A DNA stretch of 64,000 bases, taken from assembly GCA_900637675.1 (NCBI GenBank), contig LR134389.1, positions 682,001 through 746,000 of the forward strand. The letters are read 5' to 3'. The DNA comes from Streptococcus equi subsp. equi. Lineage in GTDB: Bacteria; Bacillota; Bacilli; Lactobacillales; Streptococcaceae. The notes beneath the pieces are model-generated. The model ran no database searches and was not told where the DNA came from. It saw only the letters and a list, made by a program, of their open reading frames with translations. A program made the position numbers and the translations under genes. Positions 7,871-17,735 of the stretch are shown in pieces. Numbering within the stretch: the stretch's first letter is position 1; every line of letters begins with the position of its first letter.

Positions 7871-10089
7871 ATGAAAAGTAAAAAATTAATGCTAATGGCT
7901 AGCCTGTTTATGGCTTGTCACCTGACCCTGACAGCTTGTCAGTCGACAAAGCAGCCAACAAATCAGCCTAAGACAAACAGACAGCTAAAAAAGCGACCAA
8001 AAAGAAACAGTCTAAAAAGGTTAAGCAAACAAGAAAAGACCGTAAGGGAGTAGCGGGGATTGACTTTCCAACTGATGACGGTTTTATCTTGACCAAGGAT
8101 TCAAAAATCTTATCTAGAACAGAAAACGGTATTGTTGTTGAGCATAATGGGCATTCGCATTTTATTTTTTATGCAGATCTCAAGGGCAGCAAGTTTGAGT
8201 ACCTGATTCCAAAGGACGCTGACCTAAACAAGCCTGAGCAGACCAAGGCAGCATCAGGTCATCACCATACTAGTGCTAATGACCCGCACCATCACTATGT
8301 GTTTAACCCAGCTGATATTGTAGCTGAGGACGCCTTGGGCTATATTGTCCGTCATGGTGATCATTACCACTATATCCTAAAAAGCTCACTAGGTGGTCAG
8401 GTAGCTTATCCAGTGCCTAACCATGTGCCACTATCAGCTCCATCATCACCGTCTGGAAAATTTGCAGGTGTTGATTACCCAACAAGTGATGGCTTCTTGT
8501 TTGACGGGACAGGTATTGTCGGTCGAACATCATATGGATTGATTGTTGATCACAATGGCCACAATCATTTAGTCACTTATGAAAGCTTGCGTAACAGCAA
8601 GTGGAAGCATTTAATCGAACAGCCAAAGGAAGAAGCACCAGCTAAGCCACAAAGTGATCTTGAGAAAACGATTGCTTTGAAAAAAGCATATTTGGCTAAG
8701 TCATTAAATATTCCTGAGGACAGCATTCGTGTGGAGCATACAGAAGAAGGTATCATTCTTGACTATCCACATGGTGACCATCGTCATGCAACCTATATTG
8801 ACGATATTGATTTATCAAAACCTTTTGATCCTCATGCAGTAGATCCGCATGCTAAGGATAGAATCGGTATGGCAACTCTGAGAAAGCTTGGCTTTGATGA
8901 GGAAGTGATTTCGTCCATTATCCATGCAAATGCACCAACTGAGTTTCCATCAAGAGAGCGAGACCTAGAGAAAATGAAGGCATGGTTGGCGACTGTTGAA
9001 TACCTCAATATCGGTGAGATTAAGGATCCTCTTAAGCGGGCAGGTTTAAACCTGATGCCTAATATACAGATTTTAGGTATTGGCTTTACCCCAATCACTG
9101 ATATTACCCCAGTCTACCAGTTCAAGAACCTCAAACAATTGTGGATGACACAGACCGGCATTAAAAATTATGATTTCTTGAAGAACCTGCCAACGCTTGA
9201 AGGAATTGATATTTCTCAAAATGGTGTTTCTGATTTGAGCTTCCTTAAAGCCTTTCCGCATTACAAGGTAATTTCGGCAGCAGGAAATGATATCACAGAT
9301 ATTTCTATTTTGAAAGAATTGCCAAACCTAGAGTCCGTTAACCTTGACTTTAACAAGATTACAGATCTTTCTGCCTTGGCAAATGCTCAAAAGCTAGTCG
9401 CTGTCAGCCTAGAGCACAATCAGATTAAGGACTTGAGTGCCTTGTCAAACAAGGGACAATTGACCAAACTCTTTGTGTCAAACAACCCTGACCTTGATTT
9501 GTCAACCTTAAAATCCTCTGCTCTCAAGGAAATCACTGCCAAGGAGGTTAATTTACAAAGCCTTAGCTTTGTCAAGGATCTACCGGCATTAGAGCAGCTA
9601 GTGGTTGACCAAAACAAGCTTAACAGCTTGACAGGTCTTGAGCACAATAAGAGCCTGATTCAGCTATCAGCTAACCAGAACATGATTAATAGCTTGGCCT
9701 TACCAGGTACACAAAGCTCATTACAGTCTCTTAACCTTGAAGAGAACCAGCTGACTAATTTTGAGGGTGTCAACAATTATCTCGCCCTAGAAGCAATTAA
9801 TGTTAATCGTAACAAGATTAACACCTTGGCCTTGAAGGAGCCTAACCAAACCCTGAAATACATTCAGGCTGATGGTAACCACTTCCCAGCTGAGGAGCTA
9901 GCTGCTGAAAGCGGACAATTCCCACAAGGAATTATCAAGAACTTCAAGGCAGCAGAGGGTGGTAGTCTAAATAATGCCACACCAGCAGAAGCTGTTGAAG
10001 ACGAGCATAAGCCGGCTGATACTGATCAAGAGGCAGCAGATAAGCATGACCATGAGCATCATGATCACGATGAGCACCACCATGGTTAA
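7871..10089 (+). pseudogene. slr: Slr-like histidine-triad, leucine-rich-repeat lipoprotein (frameshifted)
   Basis: The start (7871, with GGAGGAA upstream) gives a lipoprotein signal ending in the lipobox LTAC. The frame then breaks near 7970: the first frame stops at 8053 while the homologous reading continues in another frame through a lysine-rich linker to the stop at 10089. One missing base in the CCTAAGAC segment explains this. The rest has about five HxxHxH zinc triads (for example HNGHSH, HGDHYH, HNGHNH, HGDHRH), then roughly ten leucine-rich repeats (about 9060-9890) and a His/Asp-rich tail. Slr of S. pyogenes, a surface LRR lipoprotein, has this architecture. The AdcR boxes fit a zinc-scavenging role. 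It is either a true pseudogene or a sequencing error. Confidence 0.85.
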
Positions 10090-10119
10090 TCGATAGCTTG
10101 CGCTGATTATCACGACATT

Positions 10120-10157
10120 AAGAGGAGGAATACGCCTGTAGCGGTATTCCTTTTCTT
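10120..10157 (+). terminator. Intrinsic terminator after the Slr-like gene
   Basis: GGAATAC and GTATTCC pair around a TGTA-containing loop, extended by G-U pairs, then TTTTCTT. Confidence 0.8.
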
Positions 10158-10183
10158 ATTTTGAGAAAAAAGCTGATGGAGCT

Positions 10184-10212
10184 CTTACAAATCCCGCTAA
10201 AAGTGGTATAAT
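10184..10212 (+). promoter_or_regulatory. metK promoter
   Basis: A perfect TATAAT at 10207-10212 stands 17 bases after a weak -35 (CTTACA, 10184-10189). Transcription would start just before the riboswitch. Confidence 0.6.
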
Positions 10213-10215
10213 AAA

Positions 10216-10420
10216 TAAGTTATTAAGTCCCGATAAGACGGCTTTGTTATCTGAGGATAGCAGTCTAAAAGCCGGTACTTTGTAACTCGCTAAGCGTTAG
10301 TCATAGGCTAGCTTGGATACAGTCCTTTTGTATTGGCGGCTGGCTTGATGAGTGAGGCTAGGAAAATCCTATCTGGCATGTGTGCTGGTGGGTATCATTC
10401 TTTTTAAGGGGGACATTTTT
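10216..10420 (+). promoter_or_regulatory. SMK-box (SAM-III) riboswitch of metK
   Basis: The 200-base metK leader starts with AAGTTATTAAGTCCC and contains a stem GGCTTT/AAAGCC followed by ACTTTGTAACT, which pairs with the AAGTTA.. start. The Shine-Dalgarno run AAGGGGGACA (about 10406-10415) can pair with the GTCCC at the 5' end, which is the SMK mechanism: SAM stabilises SD sequestration. SMK boxes are known upstream of metK in Lactobacillales. About 120 bases are inserted between the ligand core and the SD, longer than the minimal class. The fold is inferred, not computed. Confidence 0.75.
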
Positions 10421-11626
10421 ATGTCAGAACGTAAACTTTTCACGTCTGAATCAGTATCTGAAGGGCATCCAGATAAGATTGCAGACCAAATTTCAGATGC
10501 TATTTTAGATGCTATTTTAGCCAAGGATCCAGAGGCACACGTTGCTGCAGAGACCTGCGTTTACACAGGCTCGGTCCACGTTTTTGGAGAAATTTCAACA
10601 ACTGCCTATGTGGATATTAATCGTGTGGTTCGTGATACCATCGCTGAGATTGGCTATACTGAGGCAGAATATGGCTTTTCAGCAGAATCAGTGGGTGTTC
10701 ATCCATCTCTGGTTGAGCAGTCACCAGATATTGCTCAAGGCGTTAATGAAGCACTTGAAGCACGTGAAGGACAAAGCGATGATTTCAATGCGATTGGTGC
10801 TGGGGATCAGGGGCTAATGTTTGGCTTTGCAATTGATGAGACACCAGAACTAATGCCACTGCCGATTTCCTTATCTCACCAGCTTGTACGCCGTTTGGCG
10901 ACACTGCGAAAATCAGGTGAGATCAGCTATTTGCGTCCAGACGCTAAATCACAGGTTACGGTCGAATATGATGAACATGATAAGCCTGTTCGTGTTGATA
11001 CAGTTGTTATATCAACCCAGCATGATCCAGAAGTAAGCAATGACCAGATTCGTCAAGATATGATTGAGCAGGTGATTAAGGCTGTTATTCCAGCCCATTA
11101 TCTAGATGAGAAGACAAGATTCCTTATCAATCCGACTGGGCGTTTTGTTATTGGTGGTCCTCAGGGAGATTCTGGCTTGACTGGTCGTAAGATCATTGTT
11201 GACACCTATGGTGGCTATGCGCGTCATGGTGGTGGTGCCTTCTCTGGTAAAGACGCAACTAAGGTTGACCGCTCAGCCTCTTATGCAGCTCGTTATATTG
11301 CCAAAAACCTTGTGGCAGCAGGGCTTGCAAGTAAAGCAGAGGTTCAATTAGCCTATGCTATCGGGGTTGCACAGCCAGTTTCAGTTCGTGTGGATACCTT
11401 TGGGACATCAACAGTGTCAGAAAGTATTTTGGAAGCGGCTGTTCGTCAGGTCTTTGACCTGCGCCCAGCAGGGATCATTAAGATGCTTGATCTCAAGCGT
11501 CCAATCTATAGGCAGACAGCAGCCTATGGGCACATGGGGCGAACAGACATTGACCTGCCTTGGGAACAATTGGACAAGGTATCTCCATTGACAGAAGCGG
11601 TGGCAGCACTGTCAGAGGGTGCTTAA
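10421..11626 (+). CDS. metK: S-adenosylmethionine synthetase
   Basis: Makes SAM from methionine and ATP. The protein has 401 residues from ATG 10421, which follows AAGGGGGACA; the frame is open upstream but there is no ribosome site there. Signature motifs are [12 protein letters not shown] near the N-terminus, GAGDQG in the middle, and GGGAFSGKD. Translation is probably repressed by SAM through the leader. Confidence 0.97.
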
Positions 11627-11671
11627 GCAGATTGAGCGCCGGTTAGTTGATGATTGACTTAAAGGTATAAT

Positions 11672-11714
11672 AGCTCCTGAGCTAGCGGCTGTGCTGCTGG
11701 TTGGGAGCTTTTTT
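11672..11714 (+). terminator. Intrinsic terminator after metK
   Basis: AGCTCC at 11672 pairs with GGGAGCT at 11703-11709 and is followed by T6. The remaining 230 bases up to murA show no gene; a GATAAAAT -10-like box lies near 11894. Confidence 0.75.
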
Positions 11715-11941
11715 AGTCCAGCAAAACTTGTCAGGCTTGGCGGCTATGAAAGACAAAAAGGCCTGCGCAGCAGAAGAAAGATCCAGATAAGAGTCTGGCT
11801 TCTCAAAAACCTGTTATGAAAAGTGATCAAGAGGCAGGTTGTTAAGCCTGTTGCAGCAGCTGGTGATGAGGTGATTGTAATAGACCGCTATTTGTGATAA
11901 AATAAAAAGGTTGAATTCTAGTATCAGAAAGTTTTGAAAGT

Positions 11942-13201
11942 ATGCGAAAAATTATTATTAATGGTGGAAAAGCCTTATCCGGAGAGGTGGCAGTTTCAGG
12001 CGCTAAAAATAGCGTTGTAGCTCTCATTCCTGCGATTATTTTGGCAGACGATGTTGTCACTTTAGATGGGGTACCAGCTATTAGTGATGTTGACAGTCTT
12101 ATTGAAATCATGAAGCTCATGGGAGCTATGGTGACCTATCAGGGGGATACCTTGGAGATTGACCCCAGAGGGGTTCAAGATATTCCTATGCCTTATGGTA
12201 AAATTAACAGCCTAAGAGCCTCTTACTATTTTTATGGCAGTCTATTGGGACGCTTTGGGCAGGCGGTTGTGGGCTTGCCGGGTGGCTGTGACTTAGGCCC
12301 TAGGCCTATTGATCTTCATCTGAAGGCTTTTGAAGCAATGGGGGCCCAGATATCTTATGAGGGAGCAAGCATGCACCTGATGACAGAGGCTCAGCAGCTT
12401 CATGGCGCTCATATCTACATGGATACTATCAGTGTAGGCGCTACCATTAATACTATGATTGCTGCGACAAAGGCAAAGGGTAAGACCATTATTGAAAATG
12501 CAGCTAGAGAGCCTGAGATTATTGACGTTGCGACACTGTTAAATAACATGGGGGCGCATATTCGTGGTGCAGGTACTGATGTGATTACGATTGAGGGAGT
12601 TGAAAGGCTTCATGGCACCAGACATCAGGTGATCCCAGATCGCATTGAGGCTGGTACCTATATTGCCTTGGCAGCCGCTGTTGGTAGTGGGGTAAGGATT
12701 ACCAATGTCCTTTACGAGCACTTAGAGAGCTTTATTGCTAAGCTAGAGGAAATGGGTGTGAGAATGACGGTTGAAGAGGATTCTATTTTTGTGGAAAAGC
12801 AGGAAGCCTTGAAAGCAGTCACTATTAAAACCTCTCCCTATCCAGGCTTTGCCACTGACCTACAGCAGCCTTTGACTCCTCTGCTTTTAAGGACTGAGGG
12901 TCGTGGTAGTATCATTGATACGATATATGAAAAGCGTGTCAACCATGTGCCAGAGCTTGCTCGTATGGGAGCAGATATTGCCATTCTTGGCAGCCAAATT
13001 GTTTATCATGGCTCTAATCGCCTCAGTGGGGCACAGGTTAAGGCAACTGATTTGCGGGCTGGTGCTGCTTTGGTGATTGCAGGTCTAATGGCTCAGGGTA
13101 AAACCGAGATTAGCAATATTGAGTTTATTTTACGTGGCTATGCTAACATTATTGATAAGCTAACAGCCTTAGGGGCTGATATTCAGCTTATTGAGGATTA
13201 A
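11942..13201 (+). CDS. murA: UDP-N-acetylglucosamine 1-carboxyvinyltransferase
   Basis: First committed step of peptidoglycan synthesis: transfers enolpyruvate from PEP to UDP-GlcNAc. The 419-residue protein has the N-terminal AKN (KN at the UDP-GlcNAc site), the catalytic cysteine in [12 protein letters not shown] near residue 115 (the fosfomycin target), and the repeated inside-out alpha/beta barrel halves. Streptococci carry two paralogues; which one this is (MurA or MurZ) cannot be settled from the sequence alone. It stands alone behind its own promoter. Confidence 0.95.
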   Translation: MRKIIINGGKALSGEVAVSGAKNSVVALIPAIILADDVVTLDGVPAISDVDSLIEIMKLMGAMVTYQGDTLEIDPRGVQDIPMPYGKINSLRASYYFYGSLLGRFGQAVVGLPGGCDLGPRPIDLHLKAFEAMGAQISYEGASMHLMTEAQQLHGAHIYMDTISVGATINTMIAATKAKGKTIIENAAREPEIIDVATLLNNMGAHIRGAGTDVITIEGVERLHGTRHQVIPDRIEAGTYIALAAAVGSGVRITNVLYEHLESFIAKLEEMGVRMTVEEDSIFVEKQEALKAVTIKTSPYPGFATDLQQPLTPLLLRTEGRGSIIDTIYEKRVNHVPELARMGADIAILGSQIVYHGSNRLSGAQVKATDLRAGAALVIAGLMAQGKTEISNIEFILRGYANIIDKLTALGADIQLIED

Positions 13202-13356
13202 GAACTGAAGGCTTTCATAGCCTAATGATTATCACCTGACATGAATGCTTAGAGCTCCTAAGACTGCTTGGTATGAGAGTGGTTTTAGGGGCTTTTGATT
13301 TTTAAGAACCCCCTGTCTATCCTGTGTACTGACCCCCAAAAGTTGGACACGACATA

Positions 13357-14160
13357 TTAGTGAAAGGATTTAGTTCTGTATTGCACAGGGCTAAGTCCTT
13401 TTAGCTTTGCTTTAATGCGTTTGTTGTTGTAGTAAAAAATGTAATCTGTAATAGCTTGTTCAAGCTCATTAAGGGATTGATAAGTTGTCTCAAGGCCGTA
13501 AAACATCTCAGATTTGAGAATACCAAAGAAGGACTCCATCATCCCATTATCTGGACTATTTCCCTTGCGAGACATGGATGGACGAATGCCTTTAGTCTCC
13601 AAAAAGTGATGATAAGACTGATGTTGATATTGCCAGCCTTGATCGCTGTGGAGAATCGTTCCATTGTACGAATCCGCTGGAAAAGCCTTCTCAAGCATGG
13701 TTTGTACTTGCTTCAAGTCAGGCGATCGAGACAGGGTGAAATCAATAATCTCACTGTTATAGCCGTCAAGAACAGGCGATAGATAGAGTTTCCCCTCAGG
13801 TAAGGTAAATTCCGTCACATCGGTATAGCACTTCTCGTAGGGCTTAGAACCTTCAAACTGACGTTTAATCAGATTATCAGCCTTTTTGCCAACCTCACCT
13901 TTGTAAGAAGAATACTTGCGCTTACGACGGATACGAGCTTTTAAGCCCATGACAGTCATCAAACGTTGTACTTTTTTGTGATTGACGATAAAACCACGAT
14001 TTCTTAGTTCCAGATGAATGCGACGATAGCCATAATTGCCATGATGTTCATCATAGATGCCTTGAATGAGCTCCTTTAAGTCCATGTCCTTATCTTCTTG
14101 AGCTAGTTGCTTGACTTGATAATAATAGGTTGACCGCGATAAATCAAGGATTTCAAGCAA
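13357..14160 (-). CDS. IS3-family transposase OrfB (DDE integrase)
   Basis: 267 residues shown from the first ATG, but the frame is open back past the slippery site, so the active product is probably the OrfAB fusion (13357-14699). HTH_21 region (DEHHGNYGYRRI), then the rve integrase core with D in YTDVTEF, D in LHSDQGWQYQ and E in MMESFFGILKSE. It cuts and joins the element's ends. Intact in this copy. Confidence 0.92.
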   Translation of the reverse strand: MLEILDLSRSTYYYQVKQLAQEDKDMDLKELIQGIYDEHHGNYGYRRIHLELRNRGFIVNHKKVQRLMTVMGLKARIRRKRKYSSYKGEVGKKADNLIKRQFEGSKPYEKCYTDVTEFTLPEGKLYLSPVLDGYNSEIIDFTLSRSPDLKQVQTMLEKAFPADSYNGTILHSDQGWQYQHQSYHHFLETKGIRPSMSRKGNSPDNGMMESFFGILKSEMFYGLETTYQSLNELEQAITDYIFYYNNKRIKAKLKGLSPVQYRTKSFH

Positions 14161-14183
14161 AGTTGCTAGAGAAAATTGACCGA

Positions 14184-14699
14184 TTAATTCTTGGATGATT
14201 TCTGTTGCTCTTTGAGCTTTGCTTCGTCCCTCAACCGGTATTCTCTCAGCTTTTTTAGCACAGCATTCTCCGCTCTAAGGTAGTCTAATTCTTTTTGGAG
14301 TCGCTCCAACTCTGTCATTTGTTCTAAAGTCTTCTTTGGTTGACGTCCCATCTTTGGTGGCCTCCCTCTTCTTTTCTCAAGAATAGTATAGCCGTTTTTC
14401 TTGTATTGCGCTATCCACCTTGAAAGCATACTAGAATTTGGTAAAGCATAGTCTAAGGACGTCTGTTTTTGAGATTGACCATCAATCAGAACTTTATCTA
14501 TTATCTCTTGCTTCAGTTCTGGAGAATAATAACTATTCTTACCTTTTTGGACAATGGCTAACCCATACCTGTCAATCAGGCGAATCATGTATTTGAGGTC
14601 AGATTCTGCAATACTAAACTTTTCTGATAAGCATTTAATGGACTTTCCAATGTGCCGTAGCTCATAGATTTGAACCTTGTCTTCATAACTCAATGTCAT
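14184..14699 (-). CDS. IS3-family transposase OrfA (DNA-binding)
   Basis: 171 residues from MTLSYEDK; the open frame runs further upstream but leaves the element, so this is the likely start. An N-terminal helix-turn-helix is followed by a second HTH ([20 protein letters not shown]) and a leucine-zipper-like coiled coil ([21 protein letters not shown]). The slippery heptamer A-AAA-AAG near the end, at 14250-14256 on the minus strand, lets a -1 frameshift join it to OrfB. Confidence 0.88.
   Translation of the reverse strand: MTLSYEDKVQIYELRHIGKSIKCLSEKFSIAESDLKYMIRLIDRYGLAIVQKGKNSYYSPELKQEIIDKVLIDGQSQKQTSLDYALPNSSMLSRWIAQYKKNGYTILEKRRGRPPKMGRQPKKTLEQMTELERLQKELDYLRAENAVLKKLREYRLRDEAKLKEQQKSSKN
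14250..14256 (-). promoter_or_regulatory. Programmed -1 frameshift site (A6G)
   Basis: Minus-strand A-AAA-AAG lies at OrfA codons CTA-AAA-AAG. In the -1 frame translation continues without a stop into OrfB. This is the classical IS150-type arrangement. The same heptamer is at 53163-53169 in copy 2. Confidence 0.8.
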
Positions 14700-14771
14700 A
14701 AAAATAGCCCCCCAATTGTTAGATTTTATGTCTAACTTTTGGGGGCAGTTCACCTGTTGGTGGGGTGACGA

Positions 14772-14845
14772 TACTGACCTCAAAGGGGTTGGATAAGTAT
14801 TGGTAAAAGGCTTGAGCTCTGTCTTGTGCAGGGCTCAGTTTTTTT
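14772..14845 (+). repeat. Vestigial end of a related IS3-family element
   Basis: The sequence beginning TACTGACCTCAAAGGGGTTG aligns by eye with the left end of the adjacent IS (TACTGACCCCCAAAAGTTGG), and continues with AAAGGCTTGAGCTCTG and GCAGGGCTCAG, matching AAAGGATTTAGTTCTG and ACAGGGCTAAG of the IS. It keeps no coding sequence. The segment 14812-14845 also forms a hairpin with a T run and may act as a terminator. Confidence 0.6.
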
Positions 14846-14858
14846 GATGTCAATGAGT

Positions 14859-14906
14859 AATTGTCTGATGATTATTTTTAAAGACACCAGAAATTATCAG
14901 ATGAAT
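14859..14906 (+). promoter_or_regulatory. Two upstream GntR operator palindromes
   Basis: AATTGTCTGATGATT (14859-14873) and AATTATCAGATGAAT (14892-14906) match the palindrome found at the three promoters of this locus. Their centres are 33 bp apart, and the second is 85 bp from the promoter operator, both close to whole helical turns, which would suit looping between bound repressors. Confidence 0.65.
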
Positions 14907-14970
14907 TTAATGATTAAAATCCTAAATAAGCTTTATTTTTTAAAATTAGGCGAAAAAAGTTTAAATTGTG

Positions 14971-15025
14971 TTGACAAATCATCAGATGAATAGTAAGATA
15001 AGCATGTAGAAATAAAACGCTTACA
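14971..15025 (+). promoter_or_regulatory. Promoter, GntR operator and cre site of the symporter operon
   Basis: TTGACA (14971-14976) and TAAGAT (14994-14999) are separated by 17 bp. The operator AATCATCAGATGAAT (14977-14991) fills the spacer. A CcpA-like cre on the minus strand (TGTAAGCGTTTTAT, in 15011-15025) lies just downstream of the expected start. The operon should be off without hexuronate or with glucose. Confidence 0.78.
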
Positions 15026-15058
15026 CAATAAGCGAATGATAAAAGGGGGATTTCTCTG

Positions 15059-16603
15059 ATGGAGAAAACAATTGACCAAAGGGTTGAAGAGGTTACCTAT
15101 AACCGCGCTAAGGTTTGGCAGCTTGTTTTATTTGCTTTAAACAATGCTTCAACCAATATCTACCTATTCACATTTATGTTTGTGACCTACTTTTCAACAG
15201 GTGTTCTAGGCTTGGCAGCTATTTTTGTCAGCCAGATCATGGGTTATATTCGTATTTTTGATGGCTTTATTGATCCTGCGATTGGTATCTTGATTGATAA
15301 AACAGAAACTAAGTTTGGTAAGTATCGTCCGATCCTAATCATCGGAAATATTATCACAGCCCTATCACTTATTCTGCTGCTTGGTCTAAGTGGAGTTAGT
15401 GAGAACATTCGTTTTCCACTTTTTATTCTGGTTTTGATTATCCATAAGATCGGCTACTCTATGCAGCAAACCATCACTAAGGCTGGTCAGACAGCCCTTA
15501 CTAATGATCCGAAGCAGCGTCCAATCTTTAACATTGTTGATGCCATTATGACAACCTTGCTGATGACTGGTGGACAGTTTGTTGTGTCAAGCTTCTTGGT
15601 TCCAAAATTTGGTAACTTCACACCAGCCTTCTTCCACGTGTTGATTTATGGCACGATTGTTATCTCAGCTATTTTGGGTCTATTGGCAGTGCTTGGTATT
15701 TGGAGCAAGGACAGAAAGGAATTCTTTGGTCTTGGTGAAAATACGCAAAAGACAGCTCTGAAGGACTATTTGAAGGTTATCAAGGGCAACCAGCCGCTAC
15801 AGGTCCTATCAATTGCCGCAGCCTTGGTTAAGTTTGCTGTTCAATTCTTTGGTGATTCGGTTGTCATGGTTATCTTGTTTGGTGTTTTATTTGGTAACTA
15901 TGCTTTGTCTGGTCAATTCTCATTGCTGTTTATTGTTCCGGGGATTTTGATTAATATTGCTTTTTCAGGTATTGCTCGTAAGAGAGGTTTGCGTTTCTCA
16001 TATATCAGAGCTCTTCAGATTGGCTTGGTTGGCTTGTTAGCCTTTGGTATTGTGCTCTTTATGGGTAATAAAGGGGATCTCAGCCTAAGTCATATTAACC
16101 TTTACACTATTTTGTTTACTGTGACACTGATTATTGCTCGCTATGCCTCACAAGCGCCTGCTAGCTTGGTGCTAACAATGGGAGCTGATATTTCAGACTA
16201 CGAAACATCAGAATCAGGCCGTTATGTCTCAGGAATGATTGGTACAATCTTCTCCTTGACTGACTCGATTGCATCATCATTTGCGCCAATGGTTATTGGT
16301 GCAGTGCTGGCTGGTATTGGTTTTTCAAAGACTTACCCAACGATTGAGACACCGCTTACCCCAAGTCTAAAGATGGCCTTGATTGCGCTGCATGTCGGTA
16401 TTCCATTTGTAGCCTTACTAGTGGCTTTGATTTTGATGTCATTCTACAAGCTTGACAAAGAGGAAATGGTGCGTATTCAAGAGAAGATTCAAGTGATGAA
16501 AGCAAGCTCTGATAAGGAACGCGTGCAGGCTATCGCTAAAAATGTACCACTGTCAGACATGGACTATGTTGATGTGACAAAATATCCTGTTGATAAGGAT
16601 TAG
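15059..16603 (+). CDS. GPH-family glycoside/hexuronide:cation symporter
   Basis: A 514-residue membrane protein of the MFS-related glycoside-pentoside-hexuronide:cation symporter family, with about twelve hydrophobic segments. The loop after the second to third helix, DPAIGILIDKTETKFGKYRP, is the family signature. It has a hydrophilic C-terminal tail. It is preceded by AGGGGGA and heads the operon with KDG kinase and beta-glucuronidase, so the cargo is most likely a glucuronide or glucuronate-containing oligosaccharide. It is not a PTS, so the sugar enters unphosphorylated, which fits the downstream GH2/GH3 enzymes. Confidence 0.88.
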   Translation: MEKTIDQRVEEVTYNRAKVWQLVLFALNNASTNIYLFTFMFVTYFSTGVLGLAAIFVSQIMGYIRIFDGFIDPAIGILIDKTETKFGKYRPILIIGNIITALSLILLLGLSGVSENIRFPLFILVLIIHKIGYSMQQTITKAGQTALTNDPKQRPIFNIVDAIMTTLLMTGGQFVVSSFLVPKFGNFTPAFFHVLIYGTIVISAILGLLAVLGIWSKDRKEFFGLGENTQKTALKDYLKVIKGNQPLQVLSIAAALVKFAVQFFGDSVVMVILFGVLFGNYALSGQFSLLFIVPGILINIAFSGIARKRGLRFSYIRALQIGLVGLLAFGIVLFMGNKGDLSLSHINLYTILFTVTLIIARYASQAPASLVLTMGADISDYETSESGRYVSGMIGTIFSLTDSIASSFAPMVIGAVLAGIGFSKTYPTIETPLTPSLKMALIALHVGIPFVALLVALILMSFYKLDKEEMVRIQEKIQVMKASSDKERVQAIAKNVPLSDMDYVDVTKYPVDKD

Positions 16604-16610
16604 GTGCTGG

Positions 16611-16645
16611 GTCAGCTATTTCTTTGAGGAGTGGCTGACTTTTTT
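16611..16645 (+). terminator. Weak intrinsic terminator between symporter and kdgK
   Basis: GTCAGC (16611-16616) pairs with GCTGAC (16634-16639), then T6. The stem is short, so it probably attenuates rather than fully stops reading into kdgK. Confidence 0.55.
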
Positions 16646-16686
16646 ATAAAATAATAGAGTAGCTTGATAGTATAAGGAGGAATGTT

Positions 16687-17715
16687 GTGAAAAAAGTTGT
16701 ATCCTTGGGTGAAATCCTCTTGCGATTGTCACCCCCTCAATACCAGACGTTAAAGCAGGCAACAAGCCTAGATTGTCAATTTGGAGGTTCTGAGCTTAAT
16801 GTCATCTCAAGCCTTGCTCAGCTAGGGCATCAGGTCTCTCTTATTTCAGCTATTCCAGACAATGATCTGGGACAAATGACAAAAACCTTTCTCTTTTCGC
16901 GTCAAATTAATCAGGAGCATATTATCGAAAAGGGTCAGCGTTTAGGGCTTTATTATTATCAAAAGGGCTTTTCTTTGCGAGCAAGTCGGGTTACCTATGA
17001 CCGCTGTCATTCAGCCTTTTGGGAGTCAAAGCGTGCTGACTATGATTTGGAGCATGTTTTTGATGAGGCTGATTGGTTTCATGTGTCTGGGATAACGCCT
17101 GCTCTAACGAGTGATCTTTATGAGCTGACCTATTATTTGATGACAAAGGCTAGGGCAGAGGGATTGACTATTTCCTTTGATTTGAATTTTAGGGCTAGTC
17201 TATGGTCCTCCTTTCAGGAGGCTAGAGATCTCTTGTCGCCTCTTGTTCAGCTGGCTGATGTTTGTATTGGCATTGAGCCGCTGACGCTTAAGGGAAGCGG
17301 CGCGCTTGATTTAAAGGATCAATTAGGCTTGAATAGACCCTATGATGATGAAGCCTTGTTGAAGGAGGTGCTGGCTAGGTTAGCTGATACCTATGGGGTA
17401 AAATGCTTTGCCTTTACCCAGAGAGAGATGGACTATACCAATGAATACCTGTTAAAGGCCTACCTGTATCAAAATGGCAGCCTTTATAAAACCCAAAAAT
17501 CTGGTATTCAGGTTCTGGACCGAGTAGGGACGGGCGATGCTTTTACGGCAGGGCTGATTCATGGCTTATTAAGTTATAAAGACGAGCAGGCTACTTTAGA
17601 TGTTGCAATGGCTAGCTTTAAGTTTAAGCATACCATTGAGGGTGATAGTAATATCATGACACAAGATGACATTGATCATTTACTGGCCAAGGAATCGCAT
17701 GAGATTCAACGATAA
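16687..17715 (+). CDS. kdgK: 2-dehydro-3-deoxygluconate kinase (PfkB family)
   Basis: 342 residues, PfkB/ribokinase fold: N-terminal GEILLRLSPP and GGSELNV, C-terminal DRVGTGDAFTAGL with the catalytic Asp. Phosphorylates KDG to KDPG, the substrate of the aldolase at 20422. The start is GTG at 16687 behind AAGGAGG; an ATG at 16682 is out of frame and stops after one codon. Followed after 20 bases by the beta-glucuronidase gene. Confidence 0.9.
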   Translation: MKKVVSLGEILLRLSPPQYQTLKQATSLDCQFGGSELNVISSLAQLGHQVSLISAIPDNDLGQMTKTFLFSRQINQEHIIEKGQRLGLYYYQKGFSLRASRVTYDRCHSAFWESKRADYDLEHVFDEADWFHVSGITPALTSDLYELTYYLMTKARAEGLTISFDLNFRASLWSSFQEARDLLSPLVQLADVCIGIEPLTLKGSGALDLKDQLGLNRPYDDEALLKEVLARLADTYGVKCFAFTQREMDYTNEYLLKAYLYQNGSLYKTQKSGIQVLDRVGTGDAFTAGLIHGLLSYKDEQATLDVAMASFKFKHTIEGDSNIMTQDDIDHLLAKESHEIQR

Positions 17716-17735
17716 TGTGATAAAGGAGAAATCGT

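Larger units (their letters stand above)
13325..14752 (-). mobile_element. IS3-family (IS150-group) insertion sequence, copy 1, intact
   Basis: About 1,428 bp, bounded by imperfect inverted repeats: left TGTACTGACCCCCAAAAGTT, right end (complement) TGAACTGCCCCCAAAAGTTA. It is flanked by the 4-bp direct repeat CCTG (13321-13324 and 14753-14756), the target duplication expected for IS3 elements. It carries orfA and orfB in overlapping frames on the minus strand. A second copy is at 52241-53667. Confidence 0.92.

Noticed and set aside
13456..13782. 108-codon plus-strand ORF inside the IS, repeated in copy 2
   Set aside because: Exact antisense of the transposase core; its presence in both copies only reflects the repeat.
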